Shown here piece by piece: positions 9,943-19,643 of a DNA stretch of 64,000 nt. Position 1 is the stretch's first letter. Each line of letters opens with the position of its first letter. Position numbers and translations under genes: made by a program. The DNA is from Roseovarius faecimaris. GTDB lineage: Bacteria > Pseudomonadota > Alphaproteobacteria > Rhodobacterales > Rhodobacteraceae. Below the pieces are notes generated by a model, which worked only from the letters and a program-made list of their open reading frames with translations, was not told the DNA's origin and ran no database searches. Where the stretch lies: the NCBI RefSeq assembly GCF_009762325.1, contig NZ_CP034348.1:1-64000 (forward strand), read 5' to 3'.

Positions 9943-12033
9943 ATGACCACATCCGCCCTCAGGGTCGCCGTCGATATTGGTGGTACCTTCACCGATACCG
10001 TTCTCATGACGGGTGACGGCACCGTCATCGCCACCGCCAAGACCCCGACAACACCGAGAAACCCGACCGAAGGTGCCCTGCATGGCGTCCGCGACGTGTT
10101 GCGCGATGTCGGGGCTGACTGGGCCCGGATCACCGGGTTCATCCATGGCACCACGCTCGCGACCAATGCGCTGATTGAACGGCGCGGGGCGCGGGTGGCA
10201 AGCGTTACCAACGCGGGCTTCCGCGATATTCTCGAGATCGCCTATGAGCGGCGCTACAGCCAGTATGACATCAATATCGACAAGCCTGATCTGATCGTGC
10301 CGCGCGCGCGCAGCTTTACCATTGCCGGGCGGATGGACGCACAGGGGCGCGAGTTGACACCGCTCGATGAGACAGGAGTGGACGCGCTGGCGGATGCCCT
10401 GCGCGACAGCGGGGCCGAAGCGGTCGCCATTTGTCTGTTGCACAGCTATGCCAACCCGGCCCATGAACAGCGGCTGCGGGACCTGCTGCTGGCGCGGCTG
10501 CCTGGGCTTGCGATTTCCATTTCCAGCGATGTCAGCCCCGAGGCGCGCGAGTTCGACCGTCTCTGCACCACCGTGGCCAATGCGTATATTCAGCCGCTCA
10601 TGGCGCATTACCTGGCGGATTTCGCATCCGCCTTTGCCGCTGAGGGGGTGCGATGTCCGATCCTGATGATGACGGCGGGCGGGGGCATGACGACGATTGA
10701 AACGGCCGCCGCGCTTCCGATCCGCCTGGTCGAATCCGGCCCGGCCGGGGGGGCGATCCTTGCGGCGCGCATTGCCGAAAGGGCAGGGGCGCGCGAGGTG
10801 CTGAGCTTTGACATGGGCGGGACCACGGCAAAGCTGTGTCTGATCGACGAGTATCAGCCGCAAAGCGCGCGGAGGTTCGAGATTGCCCGTGCCGAACGGT
10901 TCATAAAGGGCAGTGGCATGCCTGTGCGTATTCCCGTTCTGGAAATGATCGAGATCGGGGCAGGCGGCGGCTCCATCGCGCATGTCGACCGGCTTGGACG
11001 CATTCAGGTGGGCCCCCATAGTGCCGGGAGCGAGCCGGGGCCCGCTGCCTTTGGCAAGGGGGGCCAGAACGCCACGGTGACCGATGCCGACATTCAGCAA
11101 GGGCTGATCGAACCGGCAAGTTTTGCCGAAGGGCGGTTGCGGATCGATACAGGTGCCGCGGCTGATGCGATTGACCGCTGTTTTGAGGGCGCTGGCCTTG
11201 GCACCGATGAGGCTGCTGCAGGGATCAGCGAGATTGTCGACGAGAGCATGGCGGGCGCGGGCCGGATGCACGCGGTGGAGTCGGGCAAGGACCTGGGTGC
11301 GCGTATCATGATCGCATTTGGCGGCAACGGTCCTCTGCATGCCACGCGTGTGGCGCGCCGTGCCGGTGTTCAACGGATCCTCATTCCGCGTGCCCCGGGC
11401 GTTGGGTCTGCGGTCGGGTTTCTCTATGCGCCGGTGTCGTTCGAGATTGTGCGCAGCCGCTATGCAACGCTGGACAGCCTCGATATTGACGGGCTGAATG
11501 CTTTCTTCGACACGATGATCGCGGAAGCTGAATCGGTGGTCCGGGCAGGCGCACCCGAGGCGTTGCTGACCACCCGACGAACGGCCTTCATGCGCTATCA
11601 CGGGCAGGGTCATGAGATTGAGATCACACTGCCCGACAGGGCGCTTGCCGCCGAAGATCTTGCACATCTGCGACACCTGTTCGAAGCCGAGTACCGCGCG
11701 CAATTTGCCCGCTCCGTGCCGGGGATGGTGATCGAAATTCTGAACTGGTCGGTGCGTGTGGCCTCCTCTGCCGATCCGGCGGGACGGGTTGCCCGGACCG
11801 AACCGGCGGGGAGAGCTGTACCGCAGCGGCGGAGCTCGATCCTCTGCGAGGTGAGCCAGACCCGGCGGGAGGCTGATATCTATGACCGCGCCACCCTGCG
11901 CCCCGGTCAGAGCCTGCAAGGCCCCGCCCTGATCATTGAGCCGCAAACCACCACCTATGTCAGCGCTGATTTTTCCGCCACGGTGGACGGCGATGGCACC
12001 CTCATCCTCACTGCCGAAGGATACACCGCATGA
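9943..12033 (+). CDS. Hydantoinase/oxoprolinase family protein, subunit A (HyuA-like)
   Basis: A 696 aa cytoplasmic protein of the HyuA / acetone carboxylase beta family. The N-terminal VAVDIGGTFTDT (about 8-19) is the ASKHA-type ATP-binding phosphate loop, and a second nucleotide motif LSFDMGGTTAKLC lies near residue 290. Such proteins use ATP to open cyclic amides (N-methylhydantoin, 5-oxoproline) or to activate ketones together with a B subunit, which is encoded next with a 4-bp overlap. It heads a six-gene operon. Which lactam or ketone is used cannot be read from the sequence. The ribosome site before the ATG is weak. Confidence 0.9.
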   Translation: MTTSALRVAVDIGGTFTDTVLMTGDGTVIATAKTPTTPRNPTEGALHGVRDVLRDVGADWARITGFIHGTTLATNALIERRGARVASVTNAGFRDILEIAYERRYSQYDINIDKPDLIVPRARSFTIAGRMDAQGRELTPLDETGVDALADALRDSGAEAVAICLLHSYANPAHEQRLRDLLLARLPGLAISISSDVSPEAREFDRLCTTVANAYIQPLMAHYLADFASAFAAEGVRCPILMMTAGGGMTTIETAAALPIRLVESGPAGGAILAARIAERAGAREVLSFDMGGTTAKLCLIDEYQPQSARRFEIARAERFIKGSGMPVRIPVLEMIEIGAGGGSIAHVDRLGRIQVGPHSAGSEPGPAAFGKGGQNATVTDADIQQGLIEPASFAEGRLRIDTGAAADAIDRCFEGAGLGTDEAAAGISEIVDESMAGAGRMHAVESGKDLGARIMIAFGGNGPLHATRVARRAGVQRILIPRAPGVGSAVGFLYAPVSFEIVRSRYATLDSLDIDGLNAFFDTMIAEAESVVRAGAPEALLTTRRTAFMRYHGQGHEIEITLPDRALAAEDLAHLRHLFEAEYRAQFARSVPGMVIEILNWSVRVASSADPAGRVARTEPAGRAVPQRRSSILCEVSQTRREADIYDRATLRPGQSLQGPALIIEPQTTTYVSADFSATVDGDGTLILTAEGYTA

Positions 12034-13694
12034 CCCAGATCACCACCCCCCGCCTGCAAGTCATGTGGAACCGGCTTCTGGCGGTTGTCGAAGAGCAAGG
12101 TCAGGCGCTGATCCGCGCGGCCTTCAGCCCCATCGTGCGCGAAAGCGGTGACATCTCGGCCGGCATTTTTGACCGGCGCGGGCGCATGCTGGCCCAGGCC
12201 GTGACGGGCACGCCGGGGCATATCAACACCATGGCCGAGGCGGTGAAGAACCTGCTGGAGAGGTTCGAAATCCAACACATGAAACCGGGCGACATCTACA
12301 TGACCAATGACCCCTGGCTCGCCTCGGGGCATCTCAACGATTTCCTGCTGATGCAACCGGTCTTCTACAAGGATCGCGTGGTGGGCTTCACCTCCTGTAC
12401 TTCGCATCTGGCCGATCTGGGCGGGCTTGGCATGGGGCCGGATGGTTCGGACGTTTATGACGAGGGGCTTCTGATCCCGCCCTGCAAACTGGTGGATGCG
12501 GGCGAGGTCAACGCGCTGCTGATGGAGATCGTGCGCGCCAACTCGCGCGAGCCGATTGCCAATGAAGGCGACATTTATGCGCTCATTGCCTGTTGTGAAA
12601 CCGGGGCGCAGCGGCTGGCCGGGATGATGGCGGAGTTCGACCTCGATGACCTCGATCCGCTGGCCGAGTATATCATCGAGACGTCGCGGCGTGGTACGCT
12701 GGAGGCAATCGCCGAGGTTCCAAAAGGCACTTACCGAAGCGAGTTGATGGTTGACGGCTATGACATGCCGATCCTGCTCAAGGCCGCGCTGACGGTGGCC
12801 GATGACCACATTCTCCTGGATTTCGATGGCACCTCCCCTTGTTCGCCCAAGGGTATCAACGTGCCACTCAACTATGCCACCGCCTATTCCGTGTTTGCCC
12901 TGCGCTGCATTATCGGGGCCGATATTCCCAATAATGCCGGGTCTTTAGAGCCGTTCCGCGTGACCGGGCCGAAGGGGTGTATCCTCAACGCGCAGCGCCC
13001 GGTGCCGGTTGCGATGCGCCACTCCATCGGGCAGATGACACCCGATCTGGTCTATGGATGTCTGTCGCAGGCCCTGCCTGAGAAGGTGCCTGCCGAGGGG
13101 GCATCCTGCCTCTATGACGTGCCGCTGCGCCACACGGCGGAAAGCGCGCGCGACGGCGGGCAGGCCTTTGCGCTGGAGCTGGTGTTCAACGGCGGCACGG
13201 GCGCGCGGCCCACCAAGGACGGGCTCAGTGCCACGGCCTTTCCCAGCGGTGTCTGGGGCAGTCAGGTGGAGCCGACCGAAGCCGTGGCTCCCGTTCTGAT
13301 CACCCGCCGCGAGCTTCGCGAGAACAGCGGCGGTGTGGGCCAGTTTCAGGGCGGCCATGGCCAGCATATCGAGATTGCCGCCGCAGGGGAGGAGGCGTTT
13401 CTGGTCTTCCTGTCGGTTGAGCGCGTATGTTTTGCCGCTGCTGGTCGGCATGGCGGTGGCGAGGGGGCCAAGGGGCGCATCCGGGTCGGGCATGACGGCC
13501 CGGAGCTGCCCAGCAAGGGAACGATCCGGGTGCCGAATGACAGGCCGCTGATCCTTGAGACGCCCGGTGGCGGCGGCTTCGGTCCTCCGGGCAAGCGCGA
13601 TGCGGCACTGATCCGCCGCGATCTGGAGGAAGGCATAATCAGCCGTGCCACCGCCGAGGCGCATTATCCGCATGCGTTGGAGGACAGGTCATGA
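12030..13694 (+). CDS. Hydantoinase B/oxoprolinase family protein (HyuB-like)
   Basis: A 554 aa protein of the N-methylhydantoinase B family, partner of the preceding subunit A in an ATP-dependent cyclic-amide hydrolase or related carboxylase. Family landmarks are visible: SGDISAGIFD near residue 35, GTPGHINTM near 58, NDPWLASGHLND near 92, and the C-terminal glycine-rich TPGGGGFGPP near 510-519. The ATG overlaps the stop of the A gene by 4 bp and its stop overlaps the next ATG by 4 bp, implying translational coupling. An acetone-carboxylase-type gamma subunit is absent, which favours a hydantoinase-like role. Confidence 0.9.
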   Translation: MTQITTPRLQVMWNRLLAVVEEQGQALIRAAFSPIVRESGDISAGIFDRRGRMLAQAVTGTPGHINTMAEAVKNLLERFEIQHMKPGDIYMTNDPWLASGHLNDFLLMQPVFYKDRVVGFTSCTSHLADLGGLGMGPDGSDVYDEGLLIPPCKLVDAGEVNALLMEIVRANSREPIANEGDIYALIACCETGAQRLAGMMAEFDLDDLDPLAEYIIETSRRGTLEAIAEVPKGTYRSELMVDGYDMPILLKAALTVADDHILLDFDGTSPCSPKGINVPLNYATAYSVFALRCIIGADIPNNAGSLEPFRVTGPKGCILNAQRPVPVAMRHSIGQMTPDLVYGCLSQALPEKVPAEGASCLYDVPLRHTAESARDGGQAFALELVFNGGTGARPTKDGLSATAFPSGVWGSQVEPTEAVAPVLITRRELRENSGGVGQFQGGHGQHIEIAAAGEEAFLVFLSVERVCFAAAGRHGGGEGAKGRIRVGHDGPELPSKGTIRVPNDRPLILETPGGGGFGPPGKRDAALIRRDLEEGIISRATAEAHYPHALEDRS

Positions 13695-14776
13695 TCCCCC
13701 CCGTTCCCCATATCGGCTCCATGGCGGGCTATGCCCTGGCTGATCTGAGCGCACCGGCGGGCAAGCGGCTCGTCTCGCTCAGTCAGAACGAAAGTCTGCG
13801 CCCGCCGAGCCCCGCCGTGGCCGAGGCGCTTGCCCGGGCCGCCACATCACCGCAGCTTTATCCGGACCCGGACTGGACCGTCCTCAGAGAGGCGATTGCC
13901 GACAGGCATGAGGTGACTGCCGCCAATATCCTTTGTGGAAACGGGTCGCTTGATCTGATCGGATGCTTGGCGCGTGCCTATCTCGACCCCGGCACCGCCG
14001 CCCTTGCCCCGGCCCATGCCTATCCGTTCTTTCGCACCGCGACGCAGATGACCGGCGCGCGGTTCGATACGGCCTCTGAGACAGGCGCCACCGTCGATGT
14101 CGATGCCCTTCTTGCGCAGGTCACGCCGGAGACCCGGATCGTCTTTGTCGCCAATCCCGGCAACCCGACCGGTACGCGCATTTCCCGGGCCGGGCTCCTG
14201 CGTCTGCGCGAGGGGCTGCCGGGCGATGTGATGCTTGTGATCGACGAGGCTTATGGCGAGTTTGCCGACCATCTGGGCGAGCGGATGTTCGACCTTGTGG
14301 AGCGGGGTGATACGGTTGTCCTGCGGACCTTTTCCAAGGCCTACGGGCTGGCCGGGATGCGGGTTGGCTGGGGGCTGTTTCCGCCTGCCATCGCGGCCGA
14401 GACGCGCAAGGTCATGAACCCCAACAACGTCGCCCTGCCCGGGCAGATGGCCGCTCATGCCGCGCTACTTGATCACGACTATATGCGTGAAACCTGCGCG
14501 CAGACCGCTGTGCTGCGCGATGCCTTTGCAACCCGCCTGCGCGCTGCCGGATACGAGCTGCATGAAAGTTTCACAAACTTCGCGCTGATCCGTTTCGCCT
14601 CTCCGGAGGCGGCGGAAAGCGCCAATCGGGCCCTGCGGACGGACGGCGTTTTTCTGCGCCCCCAGGGCGGCGCGGGCCTGCCCGAGTGCCTGCGTGCGAC
14701 CATTTCCGTCGCGGACGACATGGACTTGGCGGCTTCGCTGTTGGAGGATTGGGCCAGAAACGGAGGGAAACGATGA
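13691..14776 (+). CDS. HisC-like PLP-dependent aminotransferase
   Basis: A 361 aa fold-type I aminotransferase of the histidinol-phosphate aminotransferase subgroup. Visible landmarks are NPGNPTG (155-161), VIDEAYGEF with the PLP-pyridine aspartate at D185, the PLP lysine in SKAYG (K216) and the phosphate-contacting RVGWG (224-228). No other histidine-biosynthesis gene is near, and the gene sits inside a catabolic operon with 4-bp overlaps on both sides, so a role in amino-group removal from the pathway intermediate is more likely than histidine synthesis. True HisC activity cannot be excluded. Confidence 0.85.
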   Translation: MIPPVPHIGSMAGYALADLSAPAGKRLVSLSQNESLRPPSPAVAEALARAATSPQLYPDPDWTVLREAIADRHEVTAANILCGNGSLDLIGCLARAYLDPGTAALAPAHAYPFFRTATQMTGARFDTASETGATVDVDALLAQVTPETRIVFVANPGNPTGTRISRAGLLRLREGLPGDVMLVIDEAYGEFADHLGERMFDLVERGDTVVLRTFSKAYGLAGMRVGWGLFPPAIAAETRKVMNPNNVALPGQMAAHAALLDHDYMRETCAQTAVLRDAFATRLRAAGYELHESFTNFALIRFASPEAAESANRALRTDGVFLRPQGGAGLPECLRATISVADDMDLAASLLEDWARNGGKR

Positions 14777-15519
14777 GCGACTATTCGTCCAGAGGCCGCG
14801 CGCGGATCGGCGTTCTGGTGCCCTTCACCAATACCAACCTTGAACCCGACATGGTGCTGCTGCGCCCCGATGGCGTGTCGGTCCATTTTGCGCGCATGGG
14901 TGGTTATGACGCCGATGAGATCCCCGATGAGGATCAGATGGCGGGCCTTGGCGAGGCCGATCTCGATGGCCCGCTCGGCCTGCTGCTGGGGGTCAGACCA
15001 GATGTGATCCTGTATGGCTGTACCTCTGCAACCCTGGCGCATGGCCCCGGCTTTGACCGGGATCTGGCGGCCAGGATCAAGGCGCAGAGCGGGGCCGAGA
15101 CGGTCACGGCGGCGGGCGCGCTGGTCAACGCCCTGCGCACGCTTGGATGCGACAAGATCGCCTTCGCCTCGCCCTATGTGGCCAGTTTGAACGACGTCGC
15201 CATTGCCTTTCTCGCCGATGAGGGGGTCACCACCGTGTCGCGCGCGGATTTTCCCGAGCAGCTTGGCAATGACGGGCAGGGCGCGCTGACCCCGGATCAG
15301 GTGGCCGCGCTTGCCCGGCAGGCCGATAGTGACGCGGCGCAGGCGATTGTCCTCTCCTGCACCGATATGCGCGCGGTGGAATGCATCGCCGCGCTGGAGG
15401 CAGAACTGGGCAAGCCGGTGATCACCTCCAATCAGGCGATGATGTTCCAGACATTGCAAATGCTCTCCCTTACCTATGCCTCTGCCGGTTATGGCGCTCT
15501 TTTCGAAAGGCTGAACTGA
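14773..15519 (+). CDS. Asp/Glu racemase / maleate isomerase family protein
   Basis: A 248 aa protein of the superfamily containing Asp/Glu and hydantoin racemases, maleate cis-trans isomerase and arylmalonate decarboxylase. Both catalytic cysteines are in place: YGCTSATLAHG (C83) and LSCTDMRAVE (C196), so a two-base racemase or isomerase is expected rather than a one-cysteine decarboxylase. The N-terminal VPFTNTNLEPDM recalls maleate isomerases. Start at 14773 overlaps the preceding stop by 4 bp. Next to HyuA/HyuB a hydantoin-racemase role is tempting, but isomerisation of a dicarboxylate fits the following PrpD and dehydrogenase equally well. Confidence 0.85.
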   Translation: MSDYSSRGRARIGVLVPFTNTNLEPDMVLLRPDGVSVHFARMGGYDADEIPDEDQMAGLGEADLDGPLGLLLGVRPDVILYGCTSATLAHGPGFDRDLAARIKAQSGAETVTAAGALVNALRTLGCDKIAFASPYVASLNDVAIAFLADEGVTTVSRADFPEQLGNDGQGALTPDQVAALARQADSDAAQAIVLSCTDMRAVECIAALEAELGKPVITSNQAMMFQTLQMLSLTYASAGYGALFERLN

Positions 15520-16904
15520 TGAATGACATGTCCCGTAATATCGCCCGCACCAATGACCCGCAGTTTTCGGCCATTGCCGAGTTTGCCCTGAACGGTGCGC
15601 TCGACATCCCCGAGCGGGCGCTCAAACACTGCGCGACCCTGCTGATCGACACGCTGGGCGTGGCCGCCGGGGCCACGGTGCTGGAGGTGGGCCAGATTGC
15701 CCGCGATCATGCGGTGGAGTTTCATGCCGCCGGGTCAGCGGCGAACGCGGCCACCATGCTTTTTGATGGACGCCGCGTGTCACTGACCGGGGCCGCCTGG
15801 GCGCTGGGCACCCAGATCGACAACCTGGATGGCCATGATGGCTTTGCCCCCTGCAAAGGCCATATCGGGGCGGCGGTGGTTCCCGCGCTCATGGCCTTTG
15901 CCGAGCGGCACTCCGAAATAAGCGGCCCGCAGGCCCTGGCGACCATGACAATGGCCTATGAGATCGCCGCGCGCGCGGGGCTCAGCCTGCATGCCACGGT
16001 GAGTGATTATCACACGTCAGGGGCCTGGAACGCGCTGGGCGTGGCGGCACTGGGCTGTCGGCTTGAGCGGAGCACACCAGAGCAATTGCGCCATGCGCTG
16101 GGCATTGCCGAATACCACGGCCCGCGCAGCCAGATGATGCGCGAGATCGACAATCCGACCATGCTGCACGATGGCTCGGGCATGGGGGCCCTGGTGGGCA
16201 GCACCGCCGCGTTGCTTGCCATGCGCGGCTTCACCGGTGCACCGGCGATCACCATCGAAGCGCCGGAGGTCGCGCATTACTGGTCTGATCTGGGGGAGCG
16301 GTGGACCGTTGCGGAAAACTACATCAAACCCTATCCAAGCTGCCGATGGGGGCATGCCGCGATGGATGCCGTGCGGCACCTGATGCGAACCGAAGGGCTG
16401 ACCGCCGATCAGGTGGAGCATATCGAAGTGCGCACCTTCGACGAGGCGGCCCGGCTTTTTGCCGGGATGCCCGAAACCACGACGCAGGCGCAGTATTCCA
16501 TGCATTTCGTCATTGCCACGATGCTCAAGCACGGCACGGTCGCGCCCGAGCATATCGAAGGCGCGGGCCTGCGTGATCCGGATGTGGCCGCGCTGATCCC
16601 GCGCATTTCGGCCGTGGCGAGCGACCATCACAACGCGACCTTCCCCGAAGGACGCTGGTCTGATGTGGTGGTGACCACGCGCGACGGGCGCACCCTTGCG
16701 TCAGGCGATATCGCCGCGCGCGGGGGCGTGGATGCCTGGATGAGCGATGCCGAGGTTGAAGAGAAATTCCATGGTTTCTGTGCCGGGGTGCTGAGCGAGG
16801 AGCGTGCCCACGCGCTCTGGGCGATGCGCGACCGGTTGCTGCAGCCGGACAGCCGCATTGCCGACCTGACGGAGCTTGTCAACGCGCCGGGAGATACTGC
16901 ATGA
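15519..16904 (+). CDS. MmgE/PrpD family protein
   Basis: A 461 aa protein of the MmgE/PrpD family, whose known members include 2-methylcitrate dehydratase, cis-aconitate decarboxylase and iminodisuccinate epimerase. Typical features are the helical N-terminus with LLIDTLGVAAGA (about 42-53), GAAWALGTQIDNLDGHD (about 90-106) and the KPYPSCRWGHAAMDA stretch near residue 270. The ATG shares one base with the preceding TGA. No prpB or prpC is present, so propionate metabolism is unlikely; within this operon a dehydratase or epimerase acting on a small di- or tricarboxylate is the reasonable guess. Confidence 0.88.
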   Translation: MNDMSRNIARTNDPQFSAIAEFALNGALDIPERALKHCATLLIDTLGVAAGATVLEVGQIARDHAVEFHAAGSAANAATMLFDGRRVSLTGAAWALGTQIDNLDGHDGFAPCKGHIGAAVVPALMAFAERHSEISGPQALATMTMAYEIAARAGLSLHATVSDYHTSGAWNALGVAALGCRLERSTPEQLRHALGIAEYHGPRSQMMREIDNPTMLHDGSGMGALVGSTAALLAMRGFTGAPAITIEAPEVAHYWSDLGERWTVAENYIKPYPSCRWGHAAMDAVRHLMRTEGLTADQVEHIEVRTFDEAARLFAGMPETTTQAQYSMHFVIATMLKHGTVAPEHIEGAGLRDPDVAALIPRISAVASDHHNATFPEGRWSDVVVTTRDGRTLASGDIAARGGVDAWMSDAEVEEKFHGFCAGVLSEERAHALWAMRDRLLQPDSRIADLTELVNAPGDTA

Positions 16905-17866
16905 GCCTGCGCGTTCTGATCCTCGACAGCGATCCCGCACCGCTGCGCGACCGGCTGGCCGAAGCGATGCCCGATGTGGTCATCGAGACCTGCGACAGTT
17001 ACGCGGCCATGCACGATCTGGTCCCGGCCTTCAAACCCGATGTGCTTTACTCGGTCAGTTTCGCGGGCCGGGCGGGCTATCCCTGGCAGCCGCTTTATGG
17101 TGCGGACGGGCCGAAGTGGATTTCGGTCGGCGGCTCGGGCGTGGACCACCTTGAGCCGTGGGACCCTTCGCGGATCACCGTGACCAACTCGGCTGGGGTC
17201 GCCTCGGCGATGATGGCCGAGTATGTTTTTGGCAGCATCCTGCATTACACGCTCGATATCGATGGGCTGGCGGCGGACAAGGCAGCCCGGCGCTGGGATC
17301 CGGCGCGCGAGATGCAGCCGCTACAGGGTAAGACGATGCTGATCGTGGGGCTTGGCCATACCGGTCAGGCCGTGGCGCAGCGGGCGAAGGCGTTTGAGAT
17401 GAGCGTGATCGGTACCCGCGCGCGGCCCGTCCCGATGGAGCATGTGGACGAGGTCCGTGCCAGCGATGACCTGCCCCAGCTTTGGGAGCAGGCGGATTTC
17501 GTGACTGTCAGCGTGCCGCTTCTGCCCAGCACCAGGGGTCTGGTGGATGCCCGCGCCTTCGCGGCGATGAAGCCGTCGGCGATGCTTGTCGATGTCTCGC
17601 GCGGCGGGGTGGTTGATCAGGATGCGCTGGTTAATGCGCTGCGAAGCGGGGCCATCGCGCACGCCGCTCTGGACGTGTTTCCCGAGGAACCCTTGCCCGA
17701 AGACAGCCCGCAATGGGGCCTTGAGAACGCGATCCTGTCACCGCATTGTTCGGCGGTGTTCGACGGTTGGGCGACGCGCTCTTTCGGGCTGTTCCTTGAC
17801 AATCTGGAGCGCTGGCGCGCGGGAGAACCGTTGCAGAATATCGTGGATCCGGCGCGCGGCTATTGA
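16901..17866 (+). CDS. D-2-hydroxyacid dehydrogenase family protein
   Basis: A 321 aa NAD(P)-dependent dehydrogenase of the D-isomer-specific family. The Rossmann motif GLGHTG is at 150-155 and the catalytic triad appears as R234 (VSRGGVVD), E262 or E263 (FPEEPLP) and H282 (LSPHCSA). It would interconvert a 2-hydroxyacid and a 2-oxoacid, and could reduce the 2-oxoacid formed by the operon's aminotransferase. It is the last of the six overlapping genes; the sensor kinase gene begins 58 bp later on the same strand and may still be read through. Confidence 0.92.
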   Translation: MSLRVLILDSDPAPLRDRLAEAMPDVVIETCDSYAAMHDLVPAFKPDVLYSVSFAGRAGYPWQPLYGADGPKWISVGGSGVDHLEPWDPSRITVTNSAGVASAMMAEYVFGSILHYTLDIDGLAADKAARRWDPAREMQPLQGKTMLIVGLGHTGQAVAQRAKAFEMSVIGTRARPVPMEHVDEVRASDDLPQLWEQADFVTVSVPLLPSTRGLVDARAFAAMKPSAMLVDVSRGGVVDQDALVNALRSGAIAHAALDVFPEEPLPEDSPQWGLENAILSPHCSAVFDGWATRSFGLFLDNLERWRAGEPLQNIVDPARGY

Positions 17867-17924
17867 CGCCTGAGATTGTCAAGCCGTTCCGGCCCTCCTA
17901 TCCTCGGTCGTCGAGGGAGAGAGG

Positions 17925-19643
17925 ATGCACCGGCTTCAGATCATTCTGGCCTTTCTGGCCGTTGTGGCTGCCATTTCGGCGGGGGTCTGGTGGCTTGGCT
18001 ATCGCTCGGCCATCGTGCAGGTGGCGGATCAGGGCGCGGCGGTGCTGCGCTCGGCCTCGGACCGGCTGGTGGGGCAGCTCAGCCGCTACCGTTTGCTGGC
18101 CGTAACGCTGGCGGATCACCCGGATATTCTGGCCCTGGCGAAGGGAGAGCAGACGCCTGATGCGATTGCTCCGCTTCTGTTGAAAACCGCTGATTTCAGC
18201 GGGGCGCTTGAGATTTCCTTTCTGACGCCTGAGGGCGCGCCTCTGGCCAGCTCAAGCGCCGCGCCTGCCACCGACAAGACGATCATGGACCGCCCGCGCA
18301 CCGGTGCCTTGGGTTTCAGCCACGGCGTCAGCGGCACCGGTCAGCGCGATTTTGCCTTTCTGGCCCCGGTGCATACGGGGGGTGGCATTGCCGGGGCCGT
18401 GGCGGTGCGGGTCGATATGGAAACGGTTGAGGAAAGCGACTGGCGCGGCGTGCCGCAGGTCGTGCTGTTCACCGATGAGGAGGGGCAGATTTTCATCTCC
18501 AACCGCTCGGAGCTTTTGTTCCGCTCCTTCATGCCGGGCGTCCCAGGCGCGGGCTTTGGCCCCGATCATGCCTGGACCTTGCGGGGGCTGACGCTTTGGG
18601 CCACCTCCGAGAGCCGCTATGTGCCCGACCGTGCGGTCTATGGCACATTGCCCTTGCCGGTGATCGGGATGACGGGGCATTCGCTCATCTCGACCCAGCC
18701 CGCCGAACGCATCGCCCTGTTGCAGGCTGCCGTGACCGCGGCCCTTTGTCTGGCCTTCGGGGCGATCCTGTTCTGGGCGACCGAGCGCCGCCGCACGCTT
18801 GCGCTGGCCAATACGCGGCTGGAACATCGGGTGGCCGAGCGCACGGAGGAGTTGACCCGTGCCAACACCCAGCTACGCCAGGAGGTGAGCGAGCGGCTGG
18901 AGGCCGAAAAGGCGCTGCGCCGGGCGCAGGCCGATCTGGTGCAGGCTGGCAAGCTGTCGGCGCTGGGGCAGATGTCGGCGGGGATCAGTCACGAACTGAA
19001 CCAGCCCCTGATGGCGATCCAGTCATTTTCAGAGAACGCGCAGCTTTTCATGGACAAGGACAAGCCCGAGGAAGCGCGCGCCAATCTGGGCCGGATTGCC
19101 GAGCTGTCGCGGCGCATGGGCCGGATCATCAAGAACCTGCGCGCCTTTGCCCGGCAAGAGACCGAGCCGATGACGCGGGTGGATATCGGGGCGGTGATCG
19201 ACGCGGTGCTGGAACTGGCCGAGACACGGCTCCGACGGGATGGTGTGCAGGTGGAGTACACGCCACCCGCTGCCCCCGTCTATGTCCGTGGGGGCGAGGT
19301 TCGGCTGCAACAGGTGCTGATGAACCTGATGACCAATGCGCTGGATGCGATGACGGGCCGGGAGGCAAAGCGCATCGAGCTGAACGTGGCGCGCGACGGC
19401 GGCGATGTGCTGGTCAGTCTGCGCGACACCGGGCCGGGGCTGGATGACCCGGAGAAAATATTCGACCCGTTCTATACCACCAAGGAGGTCGGTCAGTCCG
19501 AGGGGATGGGCCTGGGCTTGTCGATTTCCTATGGACTGGTTCAGAGCTTTGGCGGCGATATCACCGGGCGCAATCATCCCGAGGGCGGCGCGGTGTTCCG
19601 CATCCGGCTTGCGTCGGCCCCGGTTGAGGAGGTGGCCGCATGA
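17925..19643 (+). CDS. DctB-type sensor histidine kinase
   Basis: A 572 aa membrane sensor kinase. It has an N-terminal transmembrane segment (about 6-28), a periplasmic region of about 230 residues of the double-Cache type found in DctB, a second membrane segment (about 265-285), a coiled coil with VAERTEEL, a dimerisation domain with phosphorylatable H356 in GISHELNQPL, and an ATPase domain with NLMTNALDAM, DTGPGLDD and GMGLGLSISYG. DctB proteins sense C4-dicarboxylates and phosphorylate DctD. The regulator gene overlaps by 4 bp and a TRAP transporter lies downstream. The actual ligand is unknown and could be a substrate of the upstream operon. Confidence 0.92.
   Translation: MHRLQIILAFLAVVAAISAGVWWLGYRSAIVQVADQGAAVLRSASDRLVGQLSRYRLLAVTLADHPDILALAKGEQTPDAIAPLLLKTADFSGALEISFLTPEGAPLASSSAAPATDKTIMDRPRTGALGFSHGVSGTGQRDFAFLAPVHTGGGIAGAVAVRVDMETVEESDWRGVPQVVLFTDEEGQIFISNRSELLFRSFMPGVPGAGFGPDHAWTLRGLTLWATSESRYVPDRAVYGTLPLPVIGMTGHSLISTQPAERIALLQAAVTAALCLAFGAILFWATERRRTLALANTRLEHRVAERTEELTRANTQLRQEVSERLEAEKALRRAQADLVQAGKLSALGQMSAGISHELNQPLMAIQSFSENAQLFMDKDKPEEARANLGRIAELSRRMGRIIKNLRAFARQETEPMTRVDIGAVIDAVLELAETRLRRDGVQVEYTPPAAPVYVRGGEVRLQQVLMNLMTNALDAMTGREAKRIELNVARDGGDVLVSLRDTGPGLDDPEKIFDPFYTTKEVGQSEGMGLGLSISYGLVQSFGGDITGRNHPEGGAVFRIRLASAPVEEVAA

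Noticed and set aside
9775-11946. 723-codon minus-strand frame opposite the HyuA-like gene
   Set aside because: No ribosome site and no recognisable motif; the plus-strand gene is a clear family member.
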